64,000 nucleotides of DNA. It comes from Euphorbia lathyris. Taxonomy: Eukaryota > Streptophyta > Magnoliopsida > Malpighiales > Euphorbiaceae. Every line of letters begins with the position of its first letter. The stretch's first letter is position 1. Of this stretch, positions 23,240-34,082 are shown in pieces. The notes below the pieces were generated by a model. The model had not been told where the DNA came from and ran no database searches. It was given only the letters and a program-made list of their open reading frames with translations. The DNA lies in the NCBI RefSeq assembly GCF_963576675.1, contig NC_088914.1, forward strand, positions 79,234,441 to 79,298,440. Direction: 5' to 3'. A program made the translations under genes and the position numbers.

Positions 23240-25356
23240 TCCTCCCCCACTCCATTTGGCAACGTCCTCGTTGCCATCCTTGGGTGTGCCACGCCTCCTT
23301 GCCCACCATGTCGCTTCGCGGCCTTGCTTGGACGTCTCCACCTAGCTCGGCCCTTCGGTTTGGTCGCTGCCCCTTCGGTATGAGCAGCTTCCTTCATTGG
23401 TTGTTGCTCCCTCGCAACATGTCGCTCCTTCGACGACTTGTCCATACGTTGGCCATCCTCTTGGCCTACAACTTTGGAGATTTGGCCCTCCATAGCCTTA
23501 CTCTTCATCGACCTCTGCCTCCTTGGCTTCTGGTCATGCTTGTCTTCGGTTGGCAGCTGTCCTTCCACAAGCCTCGATTGGCAAGTCTTCCCTTGCTTGA
23601 CCAATCTTCTCCCATCGGCTCTCGGACCTCGCACCTTTCTCCCATTGGTGCTTGCTGCCGTAGTAATCTTCGGTTGGGTGAAGGCACCTTGCTCACCCTT
23701 GTCGCTAGCATCCTTGGCCACTCGTTTGGCCTTGGATTTCTTCTGCTCCACCGCTCCCTTGGGTGAAGTCTTCGCTGGTTGGTGCTCCGCCTTGTCCTCT
23801 GACGGCAACACCTCGTCGGTAGCGTCATTGGTCGTCCTTTTGGCCTTGGACTTCATCTTCTTCACCCCTCCCTTGGGTGAATGCTTGATAGATTGGTGTT
23901 CCGCCTTGCCCTCTGACGGAAACACCTTGCAAACTTCTGTTGGTTTGAGCTCCACCTTGCCCTCTGATGGCAGCTCAGTCGGCATCACTGGTGGCTGAAT
24001 GCCCTTTCTCCCTCGGACATCCATGGCTGCTTCGGGCTCAACGCTTGAACTTTCTCCCGCTCCACGGGGAGATCTTGGTGTTGAGGGGCTTGACGTCTCA
24101 TCATCACTCCGTCCCTCAACTCTCATTGCTCCCAAATGACGTAGGGACCCCATGCGCATCTCGGACAGTCGCTCTTGCTCGTCGTCGTCCTCGCCTCGAA
24201 GTAGACGCTCCCGTTCTTCGATGAGCGCATTCAACTTCTTCCTCATCGGGCAGTCCCTTGTCAAATGTTGGCCGGTACACAAGTAGCACTTGAGCGGCCT
24301 TTCCACGTTGTTGCCTTTGATCGGCTTGGCCTCTTGTGGCTTTGGGACGTTCTTGCTACGGTCGTGGGTGTCTCCCCCACTCTTGCCACTGGCTGCACTG
24401 TCTTGGCCATTCCTATCCTTGTCATGGCCGAAGCTTTGCCTCCCCGACTTGTCGAACTCAACTAACGAGTCGGCTACGGCAATTGCGGTAGAAAGTTCTT
24501 TCACATTTCTGCGTTGAACTTCTAGCCTAGCCCATGGCTGCAATCCTTCAAGGAAGAGATAGAAGGCCTCCTCTTGTGGGTAGTTGGGCAGCTCTAGGAG
24601 AATCTCGGAGAATTCCTTGATGTACTCCCGCAAACCACCTCGTTGCTTCAAATGTCGCAACTTTTCCCTCTTCTCGAGCTCACCCGCCTCCGGATAGAAT
24701 TGGGCTTTAAGCTCCCGTTTAAAATCGTCCCATGTAGCGATTGAACACGTACCTCGTCCCAACTCTTGCTCCTTTAATCGCCACCATACCATGGCCGTAT
24801 CTTGCAAGTAGAGTGGCACGGCGTCGATCATCTTGGCATCACTCGCAATGCCAAGTGCCCTGAAATACTTCTCCAAACTCCAAAGAAAATTGTCTATCTC
24901 CTTGGAATTTCTCGAACCACCATACGCCTTTGGTTTTGGTACTTCTAGTCGCTGCGGACTAAACGCACCTGAAGTTGACGCATCACCATGTGCAATTGCC
25001 CTATTGCACAAGGCTAACTCCTCCTTTGTCGTGACTAACTCGGCAAGAGCTCTCTCTAGTTCTTGCCTAAGAGAAGCAATTTGAGCTTCCAAGGCCTTGT
25101 CCCTTTCATCACAATCATCGGCGACCTTGTTCACCATGGCAAGCACCTCTTGCCGGAGCTCGTCACTTTCGAGCACTTCCACGCGTTGCTCCATGGCCTC
25201 GAACTTATCGCGGTCTTCGACTATGGCAAACTCCACCTTTGCCAACCTACCGTTGATGTCTACTAGGACGTCTCGCGACCTTGATCTTTCCCTTTCGCTC
25301 GTCCTTTGCTCCTCCCCACGAACGCTAGTCGATTCGACCTCACTTCTCTTCGGCAT
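22663..25356 (-). CDS. TR-GAG gag protein with LTR-encoded C-terminal extension
   Basis: 897 codons, uninterrupted. Residues 40-135 form a charged heptad-like coiled coil. Residues 165-280 are the gypsy gag domain (Retrotrans_gag, PF03732 type: TAMVWWRLKEQE, FKRELKAQFYP). A zinc knuckle CYLCTGQHLTRDC (CX2CX3HX4C) lies near residue 355. Residues 440-700 are Lys/Arg/Ser-rich with a recurring LPSE-KAE unit. The frame then crosses the polypurine tract and runs about 190 codons into the 3' LTR. ATG 25356 follows the primer-binding site by about 160 nt and is a plausible start. The natural stop may once have been earlier; the extension also exists in copy 1. No protease, RT or integrase is present. 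Confidence 0.85.
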   Translation of the reverse strand: MPKRSEVESTSVRGEEQRTSERERSRSRDVLVDINGRLAKVEFAIVEDRDKFEAMEQRVEVLESDELRQEVLAMVNKVADDCDERDKALEAQIASLRQELERALAELVTTKEELALCNRAIAHGDASTSGAFSPQRLEVPKPKAYGGSRNSKEIDNFLWSLEKYFRALGIASDAKMIDAVPLYLQDTAMVWWRLKEQELGRGTCSIATWDDFKRELKAQFYPEAGELEKREKLRHLKQRGGLREYIKEFSEILLELPNYPQEEAFYLFLEGLQPWARLEVQRRNVKELSTAIAVADSLVEFDKSGRQSFGHDKDRNGQDSAASGKSGGDTHDRSKNVPKPQEAKPIKGNNVERPLKCYLCTGQHLTRDCPMRKKLNALIEERERLLRGEDDDEQERLSEMRMGSLRHLGAMRVEGRSDDETSSPSTPRSPRGAGESSSVEPEAAMDVRGRKGIQPPVMPTELPSEGKVELKPTEVCKVFPSEGKAEHQSIKHSPKGGVKKMKSKAKRTTNDATDEVLPSEDKAEHQPAKTSPKGAVEQKKSKAKRVAKDASDKGEQGAFTQPKITTAASTNGRKVRGPRADGRRLVKQGKTCQSRLVEGQLPTEDKHDQKPRRQRSMKSKAMEGQISKVVGQEDGQRMDKSSKERHVAREQQPMKEAAHTEGAATKPKGRARWRRPSKAAKRHGGQGGVAHPRMATRTLPNGVGEDVTARLKSSEGRPKPNAQRARRNGPGAKRSFSYSSGPCGTCRWTSGQLYVQVCTRQSGSGPVPAGGGFGQEKVPPYSVSYTNLGHTVGRHCQAPHTTCFSKVCLDDSKCLHIWYVVPWDHYGVICSRMCGGNIKYGKKLPWWKSTGPSWSRRARVRASRHKEPRFVRGEQAVGPGTARRCERRPRAAGDFAY

Positions 25357-25518
25357 CGTGCAATCCGTCGGAAAATCAGAAATTCGTCACTAACCTTGGT
25401 TCCTTTCCGTCGGTAACCTTGGCTTTCAAACTTCGAACCGTTGGCTTTCGACCTTGGGCTCTGATGCCACTTCGTGTGGTTGAAGAGCTAGATATAAACT
25501 CTGCTGCGGAATAGAAAT

Positions 25519-25531
25519 GGCTTTGATACCA
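25519..25531 (-). promoter_or_regulatory. Primer-binding site of TR-GAG copy 2
   Basis: On - TGGTATCAAAGCC lies two bases from the LTR end. It resembles the initiator-Met tRNA site TGGTATCAGAGC with one difference. Confidence 0.75.
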
Positions 25532-25533
25532 CT

Positions 25534-26696
25534 TGTCACGGACACAGCCTCTTGACTATCTGTCGACCGTGCGGCACTAGTAATTTCACCCCCGATTACT
25601 AGTTCAGCCTTAACCTCGTGTGCTAGCTTCTACGCTAGGCAACGTTATGCAGCGGAAAATCAGGATCTTGCACAAATGCTAAGTGAGGAAAACACTCTTC
25701 TATTAAGAAAGAATGCTTTACAAAGGTTAGAACACAATAAGCACTCACACTTGCTTACACTTTTGTGTCTTGTGTCAACTTGTGTATGATTTACAAATGA
25801 ACACCTTCCCTCCTATTTATAGGCAACCTAAGAAGGTTCTAGAATACTTTACACTTAAAAATCCTAGAATAATCTAGAAAAAGAACAAAGTAGAAACATA
25901 AAGAAAGGTTGGGACATTTCTAAGATGTCCCTAGAAGCTTCTCGGACCATTCCCGCACATTCCGGAATATTTCCCGTACCTTCCGAACTATTCCGACACG
26001 TTTCGGCATATTTCTGCACGCCTCGGACCAATCTGGCACGTTCCGGAAGTTTCTGGCCCGTACTGGCACGCTCCGGGCCCGTCTGGAATTTTCTGGGCCC
26101 GTAGCTCGGCAATCTGAGGTTCAGTAGGCGAAGTCTCCCGCAGCTCCTGGCCGTCGCTCGCATCTCCTGGCAGTCCCTGGGCCTGCTGCCTGCTCGCCCC
26201 GCACGAACCGAGGTTCTTTGTGCCTGCTGGCACGCACACGGGCTCGACGGCTCCAGCTCGGGCCCGTACTTTTCCACCATGGCAATTTTTGCCATACTTA
26301 ATATTTCCCCCGCACATCCTTGAGCATATAACTCCATAATGATCCCAAGGAACCACATACCAAATATGAAGACATTTGGAATCGTCTAGACATACCTTTG
26401 AAAAACATGTGGTGTGTGGGGCTTGGCAATGTCTGCCGACAGTGTGTCCCAAGTTGGTATAAGACACACTATAGGGGGGGACCTTCTCTTGGCCAAATCC
26501 TCCCCCGGCAGGCACGGGCCCGCTGCCCGGCTGCCTTGTGCACACCTGCACATACAATTGGCCCGATGTCCACCGGCATGTCCCGCATGGTCCCGATGAA
26601 TAGGAAAATGACCGTTTTGCCCCTGGACCGTTTCTCCTAGCCCTTTGGGCATTTGGCTTGGGCCTTCCTTTGGATGACTTTAGGCGGGCCGTGACA
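25534..26696 (-). repeat. 5' LTR of TR-GAG copy 2
   Basis: 1163 bp. On - it starts TGTCACGGCCCGCC and ends CCGTGACA. cctatttataggc near 25815 is the probable TATA box (on - CTATAAATAGG). ORFs across it are the LTR part of the gag read-through frame. Confidence 0.9.
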
Positions 26697-27565
26697 CAAA
26701 TGCACAAAGGGCTAAGGGAAAGGAGCCAGGGGCAAAACGGTCATTTTCGTGTTCATCGGGGCGTTGCGGGACATGCCGGTGGACACCAAGGACATCGGGC
26801 CAATTATATATGCATGAGTGCACAAGGCAGCCGGGCAGCGGGCCCGTGCCTGCCGGGGGAAATTTGTCCAAGAGAAGGTACCCCCTATAGTGTGTCTTAC
26901 ACCAACTTGGGACACACTGTCGGCAGACATTGCCAAGCCCCACACACCACATGTTTTTCAAAGGTATGTCTAGACGATTCCAAATGTCTTCATATTTGGT
27001 ATGTGGTTCCTTGGGATCATTATGGAGATATGTGCTCAAGGATGTGCGGGGAAAATATTAATGGCAAGGAAAATTGCCATGGAAGAAAGTTGCGAGCCCG
27101 AGTTGGAGCCGTCGGGCCCGTGTGCGTGCCAGCAGGCACATTTAGCCTCTGTTCGTGCGGGGCAAGCAGGCAGCAGGCCCAGGGACTGCCAGGAGACGCG
27201 AGCGACGGCCAGGAGTTGCGAGGAAGCCTGCCGATAGAGCCTCAGGTAGCCGAGCTACGGGCCCAGAAAATTCCAGACGGGCCCGGAGCGTGCCAGAACG
27301 GGCCAGAAACTTCCGGAACGTGCCAGATTGGTCCGGGACGTGCCGAAATGTGCCGGAACGTGTTGGAATAGTTTGGAAGGTACGGAAAATATTCCGGAAT
27401 GTACGGGAATGGTCCAAGAAGCTTCTAGGGACAAAGGAGAAATGTCCCAACCTTTCTTTAAGTTTCTTATTTGTACTTTCTCTAGATTATTCTAGGCTTT
27501 TAATTGTGTAAAGTATTCTAGAACCTTCCTAGGTTGCCTATAAATAGGAGGTAAGGGTTCATTTG

Positions 27566-28052
27566 TGATAACATAGTGATATTATCCCGAGGACTGAAAG
27601 AGATATTAAACTTAGAGCCGCCGTATATTAATCTCCAAAGAAGGGCTAAGAGGCGGATCTCCACGGTCCAATTCAGGGAGATCCGCTGGCGAACCTACGA
27701 GGGCGGATCCCCTCATTCGCCTGATTCGCCATTGTAACGACTGGACGCCGACTCAGCCGTAAAGATCATTAAATGCGCTATCAATTATCTAACCGCCGGG
27801 TTAAAGATAACTTGTAACCGCCAATTAATGGAGCATTAATGAAGACTCTCTAGTTGCCAGAGGTTACAACTTCCTAGCTATATATAGCCTATATCTTTAG
27901 GCTATCAAGGTACACATTCACACATCCCTTGTCAATTCAGTTTGATTTCTCAAAATCATCTTACTGACTTTGGCATCGGAGCTTCCCCCCGTCGAACCCA
28001 ACGACGCCCCCACAGGGACGGAAGTTGATCAGAATTTCTCTACTTGTTATCA
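27566..28052 (+). repeat. 5' LTR of Tat-2
   Basis: 487 bp. TATA-like ctatatatag at 27878-27887. Confidence 0.93.
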
Positions 28053-28073
28053 AGGTACACATTCACGGATTCC
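28053..28073 (+). other. Very short Tat-2 leader without a recognisable primer-binding site
   Basis: Only 21 bp separate the LTR end from the gag ATG at 28074. It begins aggtacacattcac and has no TGG start. The word tatcaaggtacacattcac also occurs inside the LTR near 27903, so the junction looks rearranged. Confidence 0.55.
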
Positions 28074-29807
28074 ATGGTAACCACCACGACACCGATTGGC
28101 GAGCGACCAATCAATCGGGAGTTATTCCCTGGTGATGCAGAAGGAAGTCAAAGAAATGATTCAACCCTTCCTGGCGGATCTAAGGGTCCGGGGTTAAATC
28201 TTGGTGGGTCCAATGTCCCAAGGCGTCCACGGACGAATTTATCCCTTGGCGGATCTAAAGGGCAAACACACAAGAAGCATAGAAAAGAGAAAAGTAGGCG
28301 GTCAAAGTCACCCTCGCCCCGACGAGCGAGATCCTCCCGTCGTGGCAGATCGCCCCCGTCTACCGGTCGTAGACGGAGTAAAAGGCCAGAAAAGACACCC
28401 CATTCAAGTGGACCACCGCCGCCACCACCTCTAGGAACTGTTGGACACACCCCGTCGGGAAGCCAGGGGGGAGGTAATGGGCCGGCTCCCCCAGGTGGAG
28501 GGAACGGAGGAGGAGGTGGTGGTGGAGGAGGAAGCGGAGGAGGAGGCGGACGCGATAATAGAGGAGGGCGTTCGCCATCAGATCCATCGTCTGATTCAAG
28601 TTCTTCTTCTTCTTCTCCAAGCAGATCGCCACGAAGAGGTCGTCCCAGGGCGGATCCGAAAAATTTTGATGATAGAGTTAGGGCCCTGGTGCTCCGTATG
28701 AATGAAGAAAATGCTAGGCATAACCCGTTCGCCAATAGGGATTCGCCTTTCGCAGCTTGGATTGAGGCGGAGGAAACAGACAAAGCTTTTAAAATTCCCA
28801 ATCTTGCAATATACACAGGAAGTGACAATCCAGAAGCTCACGTTAGAAAATATCGAATACTGCTTAGGCTCAACCGTGCCACCGAGCCCGTGCTCTGCAA
28901 AATGTTTGTTACCACGCTGGGGGGCCCAGCCTATTTGTGGTTTCAATCTTTACCTCCAGGTTCGATAAACAGCTTTGATCAATTGAGCAGGGAATTTTGC
29001 GCTAAATTCGCCGGTTGTATTCCTGCAGTGGTGAAATCTGGGAAGCTTTTTGAGTTAAAATAGAAGGCGAATGAATCCCTTCGGGAGTATGTGTACACTT
29101 TCAACCAGTTGTGCATACAAATCGTTGATGTGGATATCTCCGTAGCTGTGGAATGTTTCGTAAGAAACACCACCTGTAAGAGTTTGCAGGAAGATCTCAT
29201 CCGAAAGAAACCCACCAGTATGGCAGAGTTGATGGAGCGTTGTAAAGACTTTATAGAGGTGGATGACATTCGCCGAGGTTCACCATCATCGCCGAAAAGG
29301 GACAAGGGCGAATCTCGTCCCCGAGATAGAGACAGAGACAAGCGTCAGGATTCTTCCTCTAGAAACAGGCGAAGAGATTCTAAGAAAAAATCAACGTTTG
29401 TCACCTCTTTCACACCTCTCAATGCTTCTAAAAGTGAAGTCCTTATGTGGATCGAGAACAGTCAACACAAATGGAGCATTTCATACCCCGAACCGAAGGG
29501 GGGGGAGTACACCAATAATGGTAAAAATCCTAAAAACTATTGTAAATATCACAGGAAAAATGGCCATGACACTGACGCATGCTGGGAGTTAGCTCGAGAA
29601 ATCGAGCGTCTCATAGAGAGGGGCAAATTGGATCGGTTCATCCAAACTGAAGGCAAGAGAGGAGATGGTGATAGATCCAAGGAGGACCCAAAGAAGAAAG
29701 GAAAGGGTACCATTAATGTCATAGCAGGCGGGCCTGGATATCAACCAGTACCGAAAAAAGCAAAAACCTCTGCTCTTGACAGGGTATCGCCAATGTGGGT
29801 CCAGTAA
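28074..29807 (+). pseudogene. Tat-2 gag
   Basis: Frame from ATG 28074 (MVTTTTPIG), chosen because it is the first Met after the LTR end; the frame also extends upstream to 28044 within the LTR. The N-terminal 200 residues are Arg/Ser/Pro- and Gly-rich. The gag core follows (about 28780-29260: NPEAHVRKY, FVTTLGGPAYLWFQSLP). A TAG at 29061-29063 interrupts it and the frame resumes in phase (ESLREYVYTFNQL). A CCHC-like segment YCKYHRKNGHDTDAC lies near 29540-29580. The gag frame ends TAA 29805-29807, overlapping the protease frame, which is offset. Confidence 0.85.
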
Positions 29808-31252
29808 TCTCTCCTCATACGGATGCATTAGTTGTTACTATGATGGTGGAAGGCTGGGAGATGAAGAGAGTAATGATCGATACTGGGAGCTCGTGCAATG
29901 TCATCACACGAGGGGCCTTCGCCAAGCTAATGATTGATCCAGTCCAAGTGGAGCCTACTGTGGTGGATATTCTAGGAGTAACAGGGCACACCATCCAAAC
30001 AAAAGGCCAAGTCATTTTGGATTGCGAGCTGATGGACGATGATCAAGTTTGGAAGGGTGATCTGGAATTTTCTATCCTGGACGGTCAGTTAGCCTACAAT
30101 ATCATCCTCGGACGGCCATTTATCTCTGAAGCAGCAGCCCTTATCTCCATACGCCACTTGACGCTTTACATTCCCACGGCCAAGGGAGGTGTAATGATCA
30201 AAGGGAACCAAAAGGTGGCTCAGGAGACGTATTCAGCATCTCTAATGATCCGCCCTCAATCTAAGGAGGAAGAGGATGAAGAGCTCATCACAATGGCCTT
30301 GGGCGAGACGGAAATGTACCTTACGGCGGATGAGAAGCAGGTACGGATGGCTAAAGGGCTCAAAAGTGAAGTTAAAGATGCAGTTCCTGTAGCTCAGAAA
30401 CGAAGAAACCATGGCCTTGAACGGCAGAAGGTGATAGAAGAAGAGATAGCCAAGCTCCAACGGGCGGACGCCATTGAGGAGGTGCTCTATACTCAATGGT
30501 TGGCGAACGTCGTTCTGGTAAAGAAGGCAGGCGGATCTTACTGCATGTGTATTGACTTTACAGATCTCAACAAAGCTTGTCCCAAGGACAATTATCCTCT
30601 ACCATGTATTGACATACTCGTGGACGGAACCGCCGGTCATGCTATGTACTCCTTCACGGATGTAAAGTCAAGTTATCATCAGATCCCCATGGAGCCCTCG
30701 GATAGAATCAAAACCTCGTTCGTGACTCACCAAGCCACTTATTGCTTCAAAGTCATGCCCTTTGGGCTTAAGAACGCAAGAGCCACCTATCAGCGGATGA
30801 TGAACAAAATATTCGCAGAAAACAGAGGTGATAAGTACTCAGTCTATGTGGATGACATGATCATTAAAAGCACAACCGTGGAAAAGCATGCAGATGATGT
30901 AAAGGAGGTACTGGATGTACTTCGACGCCACAATATCAAACTGAACCCAGAAAAGTGTACTTTTGGTGCAACTTACGGAAAATTCTTAGGGTTCATGATT
31001 AGCGAAAAAGGAGTTAGCCTGAATCCTGATAAGGTTAAGGCCGTCCTAGAAATGCAAGCACCGCGGAACATCAGAGAGGTACAACGCCTTAACGGGCGGA
31101 TCGTTGCCTTGGGCAGGTTTATCTCTTGTTCAGCTCGCCGATGTCAACCCTTTTACGAGGTTATCAAGAAGCAGAAGGCGTTCGAATGGAACGAGAGGAT
31201 TGTGAAAAAGCCTTTGAAGGGATCAAACGGTTTCTCACAGAACCACCTATGA
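29795..31252 (+). pseudogene. Tat-2 protease and reverse transcriptase
   Basis: Protease active site IDTGSS near 29878-29895, then IILGRPF near 30100. RT: MCIDFTDLNKACPKDN near 30545, then VYVDDMIIKS near 30843-30872. The frame overlaps gag by 13 nt in another phase; this could be a programmed shift or an indel, and I favour an indel because homology reads across it. RT homology leaves this frame near 31195 and continues in the next, so there is a second indel in the RT connection region. Confidence 0.85.
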
Positions 31253-32685
31253 TGAGTCGACCGAAAAAGGGAGAGGACCTCTACATGTATGTGTCGGTTA
31301 CGGATAAAGCTGTGTGCACGGTCATGATACGAGAGGAGGATGGCCAGCAGTTTCCGATTTATTATGTGAGCAAAGTTCTGAAAGATGCTGAAACCAGATA
31401 TTCTAAGCTTGATAAAATGGCTCTGGCCGTTGTCACCACAACTATTCGCCTTAGGCCATATTTTCAGGCTCATACTGTGGTGGTTCGAACGAATATACCA
31501 ATGCGAAAGGTGTTGCAGAAGCCGGACACTTCTGGATGGTTGATGGAATGGGCAATCCGCCTTGGTGAATTTGATGTAAGATACGAAAGCAGGTCGGCTT
31601 TGAAGAGTCAGGTCTTGGCAGACTTTGTGAATGAATTCACTGAAGAGGGGATAGATCATCCTAAGCCTCCAATAGAAGAGTGGACAATGTACACTGACGG
31701 CACCTCTTCAGCGGACGGAGCTGGCATAGGCGTTGTGATCAAGGGTCCTCAATATATAAAATTACGGTACGCCGCGAAATTGAATTTTCATGCAACTAAC
31801 AATGCCGCTGAATATGAAGCTCTAGTATTGGGACTGCGCCTACCTAAAGAGATCACTCCTGAGCGGATCGTGATCTACAGCGACTCCAAGCTAATGGTCA
31901 ATCAGATGATCAAGAATTACGAGGTGAAAGATGATGTTTTGGCCAAATATGTAGCGGAAGTCAAAAAGTTGCTAGATCACCTTGAAGCAAAGGAAACTAA
32001 ATGGGAACTGATTCATGTACCCCGCGGGTCTAACACGGAGGTGGGTCATTTAGCCAAAATGGCCTCCAGTGAAGAAAACTGGACAGATCCGCAATGTCCC
32101 TTCGAAGTGAAAATAGCACCAGCCTTCGCATCTGAGGAGGTGTCCTTACTCACAACAGTGGAGGATGATTGGAGAACGGCCATTCGCCAATATCTGCTAC
32201 GTGGAACTTTACCTGAGGATAAGGAAGAGGCGCGGCGGATAGTAAGGAGAGCAACTTATTTCTCCATAATCAATGATGGCCTTTATAGAAAGTCTTTTAG
32301 CCACCCTTGGTTAAAATGCATTCTGCCAGAAGAGGGGCAACAAGTCCTCAATGAGCTACACGAGGGATCTTGTGGGGCCCATGAGGCATCCGCCACAATC
32401 TTAAAAAAATCCAGGTTAGCAGGTTTCTACTGGCCCACGGCCGAATTGGATGCACAAAGATTGGTAGAGTCCTGTCATAGTTGCCAGATTCATGCAAATG
32501 ATTCACATACTGCCAAACATCTCCAGAGGCCTCTTATAGAAGGACGGCCATTCGCCCTCTGGGGAATAGATATCATCGGACCATTCCCACCTACTCGCAG
32601 ACAGAGGAAGTATGTGGTAGTGGCAGTGGATCATTTCACCAAATGGGTTGAGGCCGAAGCTGTCTCCTCCATTACTGCGGAATGA
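31190..32685 (+). pseudogene. Tat-2 RNase H, archaeal-type RNase H, integrase N-terminus
   Basis: Continuation after the indel near 31195. The ancestral RNase H spans about 31200-31640. The archaeal-type RNase H spans about 31680-32070 with D (MYTDGTSS), E (AAEYEA) and D (YSDSK). The last acidic position reads VGHLAKMA where the family has Asp, so the metal site is incomplete. Integrase zinc finger HEGSCGAH...SCHSCQIH near 32355-32500, first catalytic D in WGIDIIGPF. The frame ends at TGA 32683-32685 and resumes in phase, a single nonsense codon inside the integrase core. Confidence 0.85.
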
Positions 32686-33411
32686 ATGGTGGAATTCGTC
32701 AAGGAAAACATCGTGGGAAGATACGGTGTTCCTCATACCATCATCACCGATAATGGAACGCAGTTCAATTGTAGCGAATTCAAAACTTTCTGTGAAGAGT
32801 TGGGCATTTTGAACAGATTTGCTTCCGTTTATTATCCTCAGTCCAACGGAATGACTGAAGTTACAAATCGGATGATCGTAAAGGGGATAAAGAAGAGATT
32901 AGGAGAGCATGATAAGAAGTGGGCGGACCAGCTGACAAGCGTTCTATGGGCTTATCGTACCACCCCAAGGACGGCCACAGGGGAAACACCATTCGCCCTT
33001 TCTCATGGTGTCGAAGCCATGATCCCAGTCGAAATACAGGTCCCCAGTGATAGAGTGGCCTTTTATTGTGAAGAGGACAACGGTAAATGGCTAAGGGAGC
33101 ATCTAGATCAGATAGAAGATCGCAGGGACCAATCCTATGTGCGCATGGCGGCATATAAACAGCGGATCGCAGCTTACCATGATAAAAACGCCAAGCTTGT
33201 GGATCTAAATGTGGGTGATCTTGTGCTCCGAAAGGCTGACAAAGTCCAGTCTCGAGAAGGCAAGGGCAAGTTAGGGCTCAACTGGACGGGTCCATATCAG
33301 ATAGTGGACAAGATTGGATTCGCCACATTTAAAATCCAAGACATGGAGGGCAACACACTGCCACGCACATGGAACCTCCAAAATCTGCGCAAATATTTTG
33401 TCAGAAAATGA
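32686..33411 (+). pseudogene. Tat-2 integrase core and C-terminus
   Basis: In phase with the preceding frame after the TGA. Catalytic D in IITDNGTQF and E in NGMTEVTNRM are present. A C-terminal chromodomain-less tail ends NLQNLRKYFVRK. No further break. Confidence 0.85.
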
Positions 33412-34082
33412 AGTATACACACGGTCTTGAGTACTCTTTTTCCTTTAATAAGCTTTTTCCCATGTGGTTTTTCTTATTAAAGGTTTTAACGAGGCTCACC
33501 TATAAGACCTACTTGCTGTAATAAAGCATTTCTCCCATTAATAAACATCATTTGTTCTATTATCTATGTTCTTTTTAAAGTTTATTGCAGCAATATCAAT
33601 ATTCCAGTCTTAAAAAGAAGGGGGGCATCCAACGCTCTCCACATTTACAACGTATCGCTATCTCATAGCTACTTTCTTTTCGCCTTAAAGACATAAGAGA
33701 ATCAATCTTATGGGCGGATCCGTCTCTAAGCGGATCCCAATCTCCAATAGAGTTAAAACGATCCTTGGACGCAAGGTCTTTACACTCTCTTATCCTTCCC
33801 AGAGAAGGATTCACAAGTCCTACGGGCGGATCACTTCACCTCAAAGATAGGTAGCAAATTGATCCCCTGAGTAGCTTTACTTCCTCTAGAAGGAATAGAA
33901 CAGCTTCTAGCCTTCACAAAGGTTCATACAATGGAGTATGGCTGGCCACCTACTCCAACACAAATCCTAGATGCCTATATATTTCCTTACGCAAACGTAA
34001 TGGTAAAATAACATAGCTTCCATGAAGGATTAAAACAAATTGTACTTAAAGGCGTTTTTACAATATCACAAATAAAAACAAA
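33412..34082. other. Spacer between Tat-2 integrase and the antisense gene
   Basis: About 670 bp between the converging gene ends. The only frame (33596-33814, -) lacks any family feature. It probably holds the terminators of both transcription units. The word gcggatc, frequent across this element, recurs here. Confidence 0.4.

Larger units (their letters stand above)
22076..26696 (-). mobile_element. Complete TR-GAG (gag-only) retrotransposon, copy 2
   Basis: Two LTRs of about 1.16 kb (22076-23239 and 25534-26696) bound an internal region that holds only gag. Target duplication caaat at 22071-22075 and 26697-26701. On -, a primer-binding site adjoins the 5' LTR, and a purine tract AGTGGGGGAGGA precedes the 3' LTR. 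The LTRs differ at roughly a dozen positions by eye, so insertion is fairly recent. Without pol it must be mobilised in trans by another gypsy element (family knowledge of TR-GAGs). Confidence 0.92.

Noticed and set aside
22941..25393. Plus-strand frames opposite the TR-GAG gag
   Set aside because: Shadows of the 897-codon gag on -, which has the gag domain and zinc knuckle.
26658..27511. Plus-strand frames at 26658-27371 and 27155-27511
   Set aside because: These are the LTR segment of TR-GAG copy 3 (the extension frame without gag); no independent gene.
28148..28828. 226-codon Pro/Leu-rich frame on -
   Set aside because: Mirror of the Gly/Ser/Arg-rich gag N-terminus of Tat-2.
29795..29807. 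Programmed frameshift between gag and protease of Tat-2
   Set aside because: No slippery heptamer is seen at the 13-nt overlap and protein homology crosses it smoothly with one extra base, so an indel is more likely.
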